Below, piece by piece: positions 1 to 10,033 of a DNA stretch of 64,000 nucleotides. The translations under genes were made by a program, and so were the position numbers. Origin of the DNA: Luteimonas sp. 9C (GTDB lineage Bacteria; Pseudomonadota; Gammaproteobacteria; Xanthomonadales; Xanthomonadaceae). The stretch's first letter is position 1. Each line of letters starts with the position of its first letter. Under the pieces are notes generated by a model. It made no database searches. It was not told the origin of the DNA and worked only from the letters and a program-made list of their open reading frames with translations. The DNA lies in NCBI RefSeq assembly GCF_902506295.1, contig NZ_LR733312.1, positions 1,750,095 through 1,814,094 of the forward strand, read 5' to 3'.

Positions 1-1
1 C

Positions 2-454
2 CATCTCGACGCACACCTCGCCCTCGCCGGTGTATTGCGCGATTTCGGCCTGATCAAGGTGTCGCCGGAAGCCGCACTGGCGACCGGCGTCAGCGCCGCG
101 TTCTTCCCGCACGGCCTGGGTCACGGCATCGGCCTGCAGGTGCACGACGTGGCCGGTTTCGCCGCATCGGAGACCGGCGGCGTCATCGCCAAGCCCGATG
201 GCCATCCGTTCCTGCGCCTGACCCGCGTGCTGGCGCCGGGCATGGTCGTGACGATCGAACCGGGCGTCTACATCGTCGACATGCTGCTCGAAGACCTGAA
301 GGCCGCCGGACACGGCGACAGCATCGACTGGGCGCGCGTGGCCGCCTTCCGCCCCTATGGCGGCATCCGCATCGAGGACGATGTGGTCTGCACCGACGAT
401 GCGCCCGAGAACCTCACGCGCGACGCGTGGGCGGACGAGCACGCGGCGGCCTGA
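2..454 (+). CDS. pepQ: Xaa-Pro dipeptidase, C-terminal part (5' end outside window)
   Basis: This is the last 150 residues of an M24-family metallopeptidase that cleaves X-Pro dipeptides in the cytoplasm. The frame is open from the window edge, so the gene starts upstream. Visible pita-bread motifs are HGLGHGIG followed by a VHD, the IEPGVY segment with a metal-binding Glu, and RIEDD with the last metal-binding Glu. The wording of these motifs and the C-terminal extension between them (about 25 residues, LLEDLKAAGHGD) fit bacterial PepQ better than PepP. It converges on pepP, another M24 enzyme. Family assignment is firm; PepQ as opposed to another M24 subtype is likely but rests on the C-terminal half only. 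Confidence 0.85.
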   Translation, partial: HLDAHLALAGVLRDFGLIKVSPEAALATGVSAAFFPHGLGHGIGLQVHDVAGFAASETGGVIAKPDGHPFLRLTRVLAPGMVVTIEPGVYIVDMLLEDLKAAGHGDSIDWARVAAFRPYGGIRIEDDVVCTDDAPENLTRDAWADEHAAA

Positions 455-497
455 TCAAGCCCGGGCCCGCGCTGCGTGGCCCGCTTCCGCTGAAAGA

Positions 498-526
498 TCA
501 CGCAGCGCGCGTTGCGCGCTGCGTAG
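498..526. terminator. Hairpin between convergent pepQ and pepP
   Basis: A perfect 11-bp inverted repeat (arms 500-510 and 514-524, 3-nt loop) lies in the 84-bp gap between the two convergent genes. There is no T run on either side, so it is a structured 3' end or a weak bidirectional terminator rather than a classic Rho-independent one. Confidence 0.5.
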
Positions 527-538
527 GCGCCGGGGCGC

Positions 539-1864
539 TCATCGGCGCGCCATGAAATCCTCGATCTCGTCAGCCGTGCGCGCCAGCCCGGTCGTCAGCA
601 CCTCGTGGCCGGTCTTCGTGACCAGCACGTCGTCCTCGGTGCGGATGCCGATGCCGCGCCATTTCGCATCCACCGTGGTGTCGTCGGTCGATACGTACAG
701 GCCGGGTTCGATCGTGAAGACCATGCCGGGCTCCAGCAGGCGCGATTCGCCTTCGATGCGGTAGTCGCCGACGTCGTGCACGTCGAGGCCGATCCAGTGC
801 CCGGTCTTGTGACGGTAGAAGCGCTTGTAACTGCCGTCTGCAATGCGCGCCGCCAGCTTGCCCTTCAGCAACCCGAGCCGCAGCAGGCCCTCGGTCAGCG
901 CTTCGACCGCGGCGTTGTGGCCCGACTCGTAGGCGACGCCCGGCCGCGCCTGCGCGAGTGCGGCCTGCTGCGCCGATTCGACCACGTCGTGCAATGCGCG
1001 CTGCGCAGGCGTGAAGCGGCCGTTGACCGGGAACGTCCGGGTGATGTCGGCGGCGTAGCCGCGGTATTCGGCGCCTGCATCGATCAGCACCAGGTCGCCG
1101 TCGCGCGCCTGGCCATTGTTGGCGCGGTAATGCAGCACGCAGGCATTGGCGCCTGCGCCGACGATGCTCTCGTAGGCCGGCACCGCGTCGTGCCGGCGGA
1201 ACACGTAGTCGAGTTCGGCCTGCAGGGCGTACTCGTGGATGCCCGGGCGCGCCGCGCGCATGGCCGCGGCGTGCGCCTCGACGCTGATCTTCGCCGCGCG
1301 CCGCATCAGCTTGAGCTCGCCGGCATCCTTGAACAGCCGCATCTCGTCGAGCAGATGGCCGAGCTCGAGGAACTCGTGCGGCGGCTGCGCACCCACGCGC
1401 ACCTGCGCGCGCACGCGGTTGAGCCAGCCGATCAGCTGCAGGTCGAACTCGGTGTCGCGGCCGAAGTGATAATAGACACGCGTACGGCCTTCGAGCAGGC
1501 CGGGCAGGATCTCGTCGAGATCGTCGATCGGATACGCATCGTCCATGCCCAGGGCCGCGACCGCGCCTTCGGGCCCGACGCGCGGACCGTCCCAGCCTTC
1601 GCGCTCCAGGTCGCGTTCGCGGCAGAACAGCAGCGCCTCGCCATGCTTGCGGCCCGGCACCAGCACCAGCACCGCATCGGGCTCGGCGAAACCAGTGAGA
1701 TACCAGAGGTCGGAATCCTGCCGGTAGGCGTGATGCGTATCGCGGCTGCGGACGCGCTCCGGCGCACTGGCCAGCACCAGGATCGCGTTGTCGCCGGCCA
1801 GCCGCATCAGCTGGCGACGGCGCTTGAGATAGGTGGCGGCGGTGATGCCGCTCGCGCCCGCCAT
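539..1864 (-). CDS. pepP: Xaa-Pro aminopeptidase PepP
   Basis: The 441-residue protein removes an N-terminal residue that precedes proline. It has the N-terminal AMP_N creatinase-like domain (about residues 10-140) and the M24 catalytic domain. All five metal ligands of the family can be seen: Asp in LIDAGAEY, Asp in DITRTF, His in GHWIGLDVHD, Glu in IEPGLY and Glu in IRTEDD. Length matches E. coli PepP. It begins one base after the stop codon of ygfB, so the two are almost certainly co-transcribed; ygfB-pepP is a conserved gammaproteobacterial pair. Confidence 0.95.
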   Translation of the reverse strand: MAGASGITAATYLKRRRQLMRLAGDNAILVLASAPERVRSRDTHHAYRQDSDLWYLTGFAEPDAVLVLVPGRKHGEALLFCRERDLEREGWDGPRVGPEGAVAALGMDDAYPIDDLDEILPGLLEGRTRVYYHFGRDTEFDLQLIGWLNRVRAQVRVGAQPPHEFLELGHLLDEMRLFKDAGELKLMRRAAKISVEAHAAAMRAARPGIHEYALQAELDYVFRRHDAVPAYESIVGAGANACVLHYRANNGQARDGDLVLIDAGAEYRGYAADITRTFPVNGRFTPAQRALHDVVESAQQAALAQARPGVAYESGHNAAVEALTEGLLRLGLLKGKLAARIADGSYKRFYRHKTGHWIGLDVHDVGDYRIEGESRLLEPGMVFTIEPGLYVSTDDTTVDAKWRGIGIRTEDDVLVTKTGHEVLTTGLARTADEIEDFMARR

Positions 1865-1865
1865 G

Positions 1866-2417
1866 TCAGTTCAGCCGGTTGCGGTGACGCGGCCCCAGTG
1901 CGGCATCGCCGTGCAGCAGGAGCACGGCGACACGTACGAACTCTTCGATCTCGGTCAGCGCGTCCTCCTCGACCGCATCGTCCTCATCGTCCGCATCGGG
2001 CTGGGCAGCGGCCAGCCGCGCGAGATCGGCCAGCGCCTCGTTGCCTTCTTCCGACAGCGACGACCGCTCGCCCGCCGCCAGACCGAACCCACCGAGAAAC
2101 CCGCGACACCAGTCGAACAGGGCCGCGCTGCGCACCGACAGCGGGGCCGCGTCTTCGGGCATCAGCAATGCGAATGCGAAATCCCGGTCCTCGAGCTGGT
2201 GGGCGGTGGCCACCCGCAGGCGGTCCAGCGCGCTGCCGGCCGCGGGCGCGGGCAGGCCTGCATCGGCGAGCACCGGCGCCAGCCAGGCGGCCACGTCGTC
2301 ACCACCGCCCGCCAGCCAGCCACTGAGGCCACCGTGCAGTTCGCTGCCCGGCATCGCCAACTGCAGATGGCGGATCTCGGCGTCGATTTCGGCAAGGCTC
2401 GGCAGGGTGTCGGACAC
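1866..2417 (-). CDS. ygfB: YgfB/UPF0149 family protein
   Basis: A 183-residue cytoplasmic protein of the UPF0149 (YgfB/YecA) family. The segment with SELHGGLSGWLAG and the later CRGFLGGFG carry the family signature, followed by an acidic linker (DADDEDDAVEEDALTEIEEF) and a short basic end. The frame stays open far upstream, through DNA antisense to the GGDEF gene, but homology begins at residue 1 if the GTG at 2417 is used (VSDTLPSLAEID), so I chose it. In Pseudomonas, YgfB is known as a regulator that opposes the activator AlpA; the role here is unknown. It lies immediately upstream of pepP. Confidence 0.85.
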   Translation of the reverse strand: MSDTLPSLAEIDAEIRHLQLAMPGSELHGGLSGWLAGGGDDVAAWLAPVLADAGLPAPAAGSALDRLRVATAHQLEDRDFAFALLMPEDAAPLSVRSAALFDWCRGFLGGFGLAAGERSSLSEEGNEALADLARLAAAQPDADDEDDAVEEDALTEIEEFVRVAVLLLHGDAALGPRHRNRLN

Positions 2418-2484
2418 GGCGGGGGCGCTCTGGGACGGGTGCGCCAGTGTACCAACCGCGTCTGCGCCATCGACCGTCCCGCTT

Positions 2485-2512
2485 GTTGCCACGGCGCCCG
2501 CGTGCCTACACT
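2485..2512 (+). promoter_or_regulatory. Putative promoter of the GGDEF/EAL gene
   Basis: A TACACT -10 hexamer (2507-2512) is preceded by TTGTTG at 18-bp spacing. The GTG start codon is 35 bp downstream. The element is read from consensus only. Confidence 0.4.
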
Positions 2513-2546
2513 CGCCTTCGCCGATCCCGGCACGGAGCGCCGACGC

Positions 2547-4757
2547 GTGATCGAACCCAGCCAGCTGCACGTGCCCGGCGCCGCGGTGCTGCTCGCGCTG
2601 CTGGTCCTGCTGGTGGTCATGGTGGTGCGTCGGCGCAGCAGCGAGCACGCGTTCGTCGCGGAGATCAACGATCACAGCGACCGGCTGCAGCTCGCGCTGT
2701 GGGCCACCGGCGAGCGTTACTGGGACTACGACGTCGGCAGCGGGGAGCTGCGGCGCCTGCGCGAGCACGCACCGCATGGCGAAGGCCGTCTGCTCGAAGA
2801 CAGCATGGCCGTCGACGCGCTGGTCCATCCCGACGACATGGCCCTCGCGCGCGAATCGCTGCGCCGCTATCTCGACGGCGATGCCGGTCGCTACCAGGCG
2901 CAGCTGCGGGTCGCCGATGGCGAGGGCGGCTGGGCCTGGGTCCGCGTGCGGGGCCGCGCCGTCGAGCGCGACGACGCCGGCAACGTGCTGCGCATCGCCG
3001 GCACCGCGCTCAACGTGTCGGCAACGCGCGAAGCCGAACGCGAACGCCAGATCGCCGCCACCATCCTGCGCAGCATGGCCGAGGCGGTCGCGGTGCTGGA
3101 CGCGGAATTCCGCTTCGTGTCCGTCAATCCGGCCTTCCTGCGCATGACCGGCTATGCGGAAACGGAGATCCTCGGACGCAACGCGTCGCTGCTCGACAGC
3201 GACCAGCACGACAGCGCGCTCGCCCGGCGCATGCGCACACAGGCCGGGCAACAGGGGCACTGGAGCGGCGAGCTGTGGCAGCGCCGCAAGGACGGGGAAG
3301 AGCTGCTGGCCGCGCTGGAGTTGCGGACCGTGCGCGACGCCGACGACGACAGCGTGCTGCACGTCTGCGTCTACAACGACATCACCCAGCAGAAGCGCAC
3401 CGAACAGGAACTGCGCTACCTCGCGAACTTCGACACCCTCACCGGCCTGCCGAACCGTTCGCTGCTCTCCGAGCGCCTGTCGCGTGCGATCGTGCGCGCG
3501 CATCGCGAAGACACCCGGCTGGCGGTGCTGTTCCTCGACCTGGACCGCTTCAAGGACGTCAACGATTCGCTCGGCCACGCCGCCGGCGACCGCATCCTGC
3601 GCGCAGCCGCGACCCGCCTGCAGCAGACGGTTGGCGCGCAGCACACCGTGGCGCGGCTGGGAGGCGACGAGTTCACGGTGTTGCTCGAAAGTCTCGAGCG
3701 GCCCGACGATGCCGAGCACATGGCGCGCGAGATCATCAACGCGTTCGAGGCGCCCCTGCTGATCGACGATCGCCGCGAGGTGTCGATCTCGCCGTCCATC
3801 GGCATCAGTCTCTATCCCGACCACGCCCAGGTGCCCACCGAACTGCTCAAGCAGGCGGACACCGCGATGTACCAGGCCAAGGCGGCCGGGCGCCGCACGT
3901 TCATGCGCTACAACGACAACATGGACTTGGCGGTCCGCCAGCGCGCGACGATCTCGGGTGCGCTGCGCAAGGTGCTCGACCGCGGCGAACTGCGCCTAGT
4001 ATTCCAGCCGCGGCTGTCGCTGTCGCCGCCGCGCATCACCGGCGTGGAGGCGTTGCTGCGCTGGTCCAGTCCGGAGCATGGCGACATCCCGCCGGCCGAG
4101 TTCGTCCCGATCGCCGAGGAAAGCGGGCTGATCCTGGAGATCGGCGAATGGGTACTGCGCGAGGCCTGCCTGGTGCTGCAGCGCTGGCGCCAGCACGGGC
4201 TGGACGACCTCAACGTCTCGGTCAACGTCTCGGTCCTGCAGCTGTTGCGCGGCGACTTCGTGGCCGTGGTGGAGCGCGTGCTCGACGACGTCGGCATCCC
4301 GCCGCATCTGCTCGAACTGGAACTCACCGAAAGCGTGCTGATGGCCAACGCCGAGCAGACCGCCGCGCGCCTGCAGGCGTTCCGCGCGCTCGGCGTGTCG
4401 CTGGCGATCGACGACTTCGGCACCGGCTATTCGTCGCTGGCCTATCTCAAGCGCCTGCCGATCACCACGATCAAGATCGACAAGGCCTTCGTCGACGGCC
4501 TGCCCCACGACGCCGAGGATGCGGCGATCACGCCGACCATCGTCGCCATGGCGCACTCGCTGGGTCTGCGCGTGGTGGCGGAGGGCGTCGAGACCGAGGC
4601 CCAGATGCGGTTCCTCTCCGACCGGGGTTGCGACGAGATCCAGGGCTTCTGGCTGTCGCCACCACTCGATGCGCTGCAGTGCCTGGCCTTCATGCGCAAC
4701 TGGCGCCCGGATGCCCTGCTCCTGGCGCGCCGCGAGTCGCTGGTCGCGCTGCCTTGA
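2547..4757 (+). CDS. Membrane-anchored PAS-GGDEF-EAL cyclic-di-GMP protein
   Basis: A 736-residue protein with one hydrophobic helix near the N terminus (about residues 12-27, then RRR), two PAS-like segments (about 45-160 and 170-290), a diguanylate cyclase domain with intact GGDEF at residues 372-376, and a phosphodiesterase domain with EAL at 501-503, followed by ELTES, DDFGTGYSS, KIDKAFV and EGVETE. Both domains keep their catalytic motifs, so synthesis or hydrolysis of c-di-GMP is possible. The usual RxxD inhibitory site just before GGDEF is absent (GAQHTVARL occupies the position). GTG at 2547 was chosen because the hydrophobic helix follows directly and a promoter lies just upstream; longer upstream reading runs antisense to ygfB. 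It is divergent from ygfB-pepP. Confidence 0.88.
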   Translation: MIEPSQLHVPGAAVLLALLVLLVVMVVRRRSSEHAFVAEINDHSDRLQLALWATGERYWDYDVGSGELRRLREHAPHGEGRLLEDSMAVDALVHPDDMALARESLRRYLDGDAGRYQAQLRVADGEGGWAWVRVRGRAVERDDAGNVLRIAGTALNVSATREAERERQIAATILRSMAEAVAVLDAEFRFVSVNPAFLRMTGYAETEILGRNASLLDSDQHDSALARRMRTQAGQQGHWSGELWQRRKDGEELLAALELRTVRDADDDSVLHVCVYNDITQQKRTEQELRYLANFDTLTGLPNRSLLSERLSRAIVRAHREDTRLAVLFLDLDRFKDVNDSLGHAAGDRILRAAATRLQQTVGAQHTVARLGGDEFTVLLESLERPDDAEHMAREIINAFEAPLLIDDRREVSISPSIGISLYPDHAQVPTELLKQADTAMYQAKAAGRRTFMRYNDNMDLAVRQRATISGALRKVLDRGELRLVFQPRLSLSPPRITGVEALLRWSSPEHGDIPPAEFVPIAEESGLILEIGEWVLREACLVLQRWRQHGLDDLNVSVNVSVLQLLRGDFVAVVERVLDDVGIPPHLLELELTESVLMANAEQTAARLQAFRALGVSLAIDDFGTGYSSLAYLKRLPITTIKIDKAFVDGLPHDAEDAAITPTIVAMAHSLGLRVVAEGVETEAQMRFLSDRGCDEIQGFWLSPPLDALQCLAFMRNWRPDALLLARRESLVALP

Positions 4758-4788
4758 CCGCCACCTGCGCGCTGCCTATGGTGCGGCA

Positions 4789-5010
4789 ATGACCGAATCC
4801 GACGTCATCGCCGAACTGCACAGACTGACGTCGCGAATCGACGCGTTGATCGAGCGCGTGCGCATCCTCAGCGACGAGAACCGCAGCCTGCGCCAGCAGC
4901 AGGAATCCATCGTCGGCGAGCGCGCCCAGTTGCTGTCGAAGAACGAGCAGGCACGCTCGCGGGTCGAAGCGATGATCGCCCGGCTCAAGTCCCTGGAGCA
5001 GCACACATGA
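4789..5010 (+). CDS. Small coiled-coil protein, TIGR02449 family (ZapB-like)
   Basis: A 73-residue, highly charged protein that is almost one continuous heptad-repeat coiled coil (ELHRLTSRIDALIERVRILS and onward). Small proteins of this kind sit immediately before zapA in many gammaproteobacteria and are annotated as TIGR02449; a role in the Z-ring alongside ZapA is often assumed by analogy with ZapB but is inference. Its stop overlaps the zapA start by 4 bases, which indicates translational coupling. Confidence 0.8.
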   Translation: MTESDVIAELHRLTSRIDALIERVRILSDENRSLRQQQESIVGERAQLLSKNEQARSRVEAMIARLKSLEQHT

Positions 5011-5306
5011 GCGCCACCGAGGCCGTCAGCGTCCGCGTGCTGGATCGCGAATACACCGTCGGCGTCACGCCCGACGAACGCGACAGCCTGATGGCGGCGG
5101 CCAAGCTGCTCGACACGCGGATGCGCGAAATCCGCGGCGCCAACCGCATGGCCGCCGTCGATCGCATCGCGATTCTCGCAGCGCTCAATCTGGCGCACGA
5201 ACTGCAGCAGCTCGGTGACGGACAGTCGCGCGGCTCGAACGAAGTCGCCAGCACGGTGGCGTCGCTGCACCGCAAGCTCGACGTGCTGGACACCGAACAG
5301 CGCTGA
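5007..5306 (+). CDS. zapA: Cell division protein ZapA
   Basis: A 99-residue ZapA-family protein. The N-terminal half (VSVRVLDREYTVGVTPDERD) matches the globular head and the C-terminal half is a helical coiled coil that mediates tetramerisation. ZapA cross-links FtsZ protofilaments at midcell. It overlaps the upstream coiled-coil gene by 4 bases and is followed directly by 6S RNA and the 5-formyl-THF cyclo-ligase gene, the conserved zapA-ssrS-ygfA order. Confidence 0.92.
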   Translation: MSATEAVSVRVLDREYTVGVTPDERDSLMAAAKLLDTRMREIRGANRMAAVDRIAILAALNLAHELQQLGDGQSRGSNEVASTVASLHRKLDVLDTEQR

Positions 5307-5403
5307 TCATTCCGTCTTCGCGACGCCTGCACGCAACTGAATCCACACCGCGGTCCGCCACGTCGCGACCGACGAACGGAACACCCGCTGCGGATCGATT
5401 GGC

Positions 5404-5409
5404 TATACT
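5404..5409 (+). promoter_or_regulatory. -10 element of the 6S RNA promoter
   Basis: TATACT lies 7 bp before the predicted first base of 6S RNA. I see no good -35 hexamer at the expected distance. Confidence 0.55.
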
Positions 5410-5415
5410 GCGCCT

Positions 5416-5608
5416 GCGTTCTCTGCCGTGTTCGACAGCGTGCAAAACATTCGCCTTGTCCCTTAATAACGACACCGGGGACGTCAGGAAACCGGGAGTG
5501 CCGGTCCGCCCCCGAGCGGAAAGCCCGAAGGAATCCCAGCGTTCCCACTTGAACCCCGGGTTCAAGGTCGTTTCGCCTGCATCGGCATCGGCGGAGAACG
5601 TATTTTTT
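5416..5608 (+). ncRNA. ssrS: 6S RNA
   Basis: About 190 nt between zapA and the 5-formyl-THF cyclo-ligase gene. The 5' end (GTTCTCTGCCG at 5418) pairs with CGGCGGAGAAC near 5590-5599 to form the terminal stem. The conserved 3'-half block ACTTGAACC-CCGGGTTCAAGG is present at about 5547-5567, and a run of six T follows the closing stem. 6S RNA mimics an open promoter and sequesters sigma-70 RNA polymerase in stationary phase. Exact ends are estimated from the closing stem. Confidence 0.9.
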
Positions 5609-5656
5609 GAGTCTGCCTGCCGCGTCGCCGGCACTACCGACGACGAGCCCGGCCGC

Positions 5657-6241
5657 ATGACCGACCGCACCGCCCTCCGCCGACGCCTGCGCGACCAGCG
5701 TCGTGCCCTGCCCGCGCCTGCCCGTATCGCCGCCGCCGAAGGGCTCGCGGCGCAACTGTTCGCGCTGCCTGCCTGGCCGAGTGCCGGCTACGTGGCCGGC
5801 TACTGGGCCAGCGACGGCGAGATCGGCCTCCACGTCTTCCAGATGCGACTGCCCGCCGGGCTCGTCTACTGCCTGCCGGTGCTGCACGACGAGGTGCTGC
5901 GCTTCGCGCCCTGGCGCGCCGGCGACCCGCTGGTCACCAACCGCTACGGCATTCCCGAGCCCGACGTCGAACCGGCCTCCGCGCTCGACGCGAGCGCGAT
6001 GGCGCTGGTCGTTGCGCCGCTGGTGGGCTTCGATGCGCGCGGCCACCGGCTGGGTATGGGCGGCGGCTGGTACGACCGGAGCTTCGACTTCCGGCTTGCG
6101 CAGGCGGCGCCGCCATTGCTGGTCGGCGCAGCATTCGCGCTGCAGCAGGTCGAGGCGCTCGATGCCGCGCCTTGGGACGTGCCGCTCGACGCGATCTGCA
6201 CCGAATCGAACACGCTCCACCCGCCCACCGCCGCCGCCTGA
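5657..6241 (+). CDS. ygfA: 5-formyltetrahydrofolate cyclo-ligase
   Basis: A 194-residue enzyme that converts 5-formyl-THF to 5,10-methenyl-THF using ATP. Family motifs visible are the basic N terminus (LRRRLRDQRRAL) and the C-terminal GHRLGMGGGWYDR phosphate-binding loop, followed by the conserved DVPLD segment. The ATG at 5657 is the first in-frame start after the 6S RNA; upstream in-frame reading would run through the 6S RNA itself. As in E. coli it sits directly downstream of ssrS, so it may be expressed partly by read-through from the 6S promoter. Confidence 0.93.
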   Translation: MTDRTALRRRLRDQRRALPAPARIAAAEGLAAQLFALPAWPSAGYVAGYWASDGEIGLHVFQMRLPAGLVYCLPVLHDEVLRFAPWRAGDPLVTNRYGIPEPDVEPASALDASAMALVVAPLVGFDARGHRLGMGGGWYDRSFDFRLAQAAPPLLVGAAFALQQVEALDAAPWDVPLDAICTESNTLHPPTAAA

Positions 6242-6251
6242 TCGAGACACG

Positions 6252-6727
<476 letters not shown>

Positions 6728-6731
<4 letters not shown>

Positions 6732-7378
6732 GCGAAGGCAAGCGCCTGGCCGCCGAGAAGGCGATCGAATACGTGGAAGACGGCATGATCGTCGGCGTCG
6801 GCACCGGTTCGACCGTCGCCTATTTCATCGACGCACTGGCGCGCATCAGGCACCGCATCGACGGCGCGGTGTCGAGTTCGGACCAGAGCACCGAACGCCT
6901 GCGCGGGCACGGCATCGACGTGCTCGAACTCAATGCGACCGGTCCGCTGGCGCTGTACGTCGACGGCGCCGACGAATGCGATCCGGGCAAACACCTGATC
7001 AAGGGTGGCGGCGCGGCACTGACGCGCGAGAAGATCATCGCCGAAGCCAGCAAGCAGTTCGTCTGCATCATTGATCCCGCCAAGCAGGTGCCGGTCCTGG
7101 GTGCGTTTCCGCTGCCGATCGAAGTGATCCCGATGGCGCGCAGCCTCGTCGCGCGCACGATCCTGGAGACCACCGGCGGCCAGCCGGTCTGGCGCGAAGG
7201 CGTGAAGACCGACAACGGTAACTGGGTGCTCGACATCCACGGCCTGTCGATCACCGATCCGGTGGCGCTGGAGACGCAGCTCAACCAGATCCCGGGCGTG
7301 GTCAGCGTCGGGCTGTTCGCCCGCCGCAAGGCCGACGTGGTGATCGTGGGCACGGCGACGCCGACCGTCCTGGAGTGA
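6728..7378 (+). CDS. rpiA: Ribose-5-phosphate isomerase A
   Basis: A 216-residue RpiA that interconverts ribose-5-phosphate and ribulose-5-phosphate in the pentose phosphate pathway. Visible motifs are the substrate loop [13 protein letters not shown], the DGADE catalytic motif and the [12 protein letters not shown] lysine segment. The length equals the E. coli enzyme. It overlaps the EVE gene by 4 bases (ATGA) and converges on rpoD, with a strong terminator between them. Confidence 0.96.
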
Positions 7379-7506
7379 GCCGCGGGCTGGGCGCACCGGA
7401 TCACTTCGGTCATACGGGTGAGCGGGCACCCACCGTGCAAGAGCAGCAGGAAGGCTGGCGGGGCTGAGGCCAGACATGCTCTTCCGGGCCGGACAAGACA
7501 GCCACG

Positions 7507-7535
7507 AAAAAGCCCGCCTTCCGGCGGGCTTTTTC
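7507..7535. terminator. Bidirectional terminator between rpiA and rpoD
   Basis: A GCCCGCC / GGCGGGC stem with a 4-nt loop is flanked by an A run on the left and a T run on the right, so it can act as a Rho-independent terminator for both convergent genes. Confidence 0.9.
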
Positions 7536-7555
7536 TTGTTGCAGGCAGCCTCGAC

Positions 7556-9436
<1,881 letters not shown>

Positions 9437-9466
9437 GTGGCGCACCGTCTGAAAAGTGAACCCGTA

Positions 9467-9472
9467 ATTATA
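9467..9472 (-). promoter_or_regulatory. -10 element of the rpoD promoter
   Basis: A perfect TATAAT on the minus strand, 31 bp before the rpoD start codon. The -35 would fall on the last codons of dtd, and no good TTGACA match is visible there. Confidence 0.6.
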
Positions 9473-9490
9473 CCACCAGCGGGGCCGGGA

Positions 9491-9928
9491 TCATGCCCTG
9501 AGCAGGAAGGTGACCGGGCCGTCGTTGACCAGGCTGACTTCCATATGGGCACCGAAGCGGCCGGTTTCCACCCCCGGATGACGCGACCTGCAGACGGCGA
9601 CCAGGCGGTCGAAGATCCGTTCAGCCACATCGGGCGTCGCCGCGGTGCTGAAGCCGGGCCGATTGCCTGAGCCGGTATCGGCCGCCAGCGTGAACTGGCT
9701 CACCAGCAACAGGCCGCCGCCGGTCTGCGCCAGCGAGCGATTCATGCGGCCCGCGTCGTCGGCGAAGACCCGGTAGGCCAACAGGCGTTCGGCCATGCGG
9801 GCGATCTGGGCCTCGCCGTCCCCGGGCTCGATGCCGACGAGCGCGAGCAGCCCCGGACCGGTCCGGCCGACGACCGCGCCGTCGATGCGGACGGCGGCTT
9901 CGCTGACGCGCTGGATCAGGCTCAGCAC
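9491..9928 (-). CDS. dtd: D-aminoacyl-tRNA deacylase
   Basis: A 145-residue DTD that removes D-amino acids from mischarged tRNA. The two signature motifs are present: SQFTLAADT (expected SQxTL) and the C-terminal NDGPVTF (NxGPVT), which form the active site across the dimer. The length is typical. The ATG at 9928 starts with LIQRV, the usual family N terminus. It lies upstream of rpoD on the same strand. Confidence 0.96.
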   Translation of the reverse strand: MLSLIQRVSEAAVRIDGAVVGRTGPGLLALVGIEPGDGEAQIARMAERLLAYRVFADDAGRMNRSLAQTGGGLLLVSQFTLAADTGSGNRPGFSTAATPDVAERIFDRLVAVCRSRHPGVETGRFGAHMEVSLVNDGPVTFLLRA

Positions 9929-10033
9929 GGGCGGGCACCGCCAGCCGGCCCCTCGCGAAGCTCGGAGGCACCGGTCACGCCACGCCTCCCCTCCGCAGGC
10001 GCGCGCTCGCAGACTGACCGAGGTGCCGGCCCA

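Noticed and set aside
2447-4792. A 781-codon open frame overlapping the GGDEF/EAL gene
   Set aside because: Same-strand alternative frame, Arg/Ala-rich; the GGDEF/EAL frame has clear domains.
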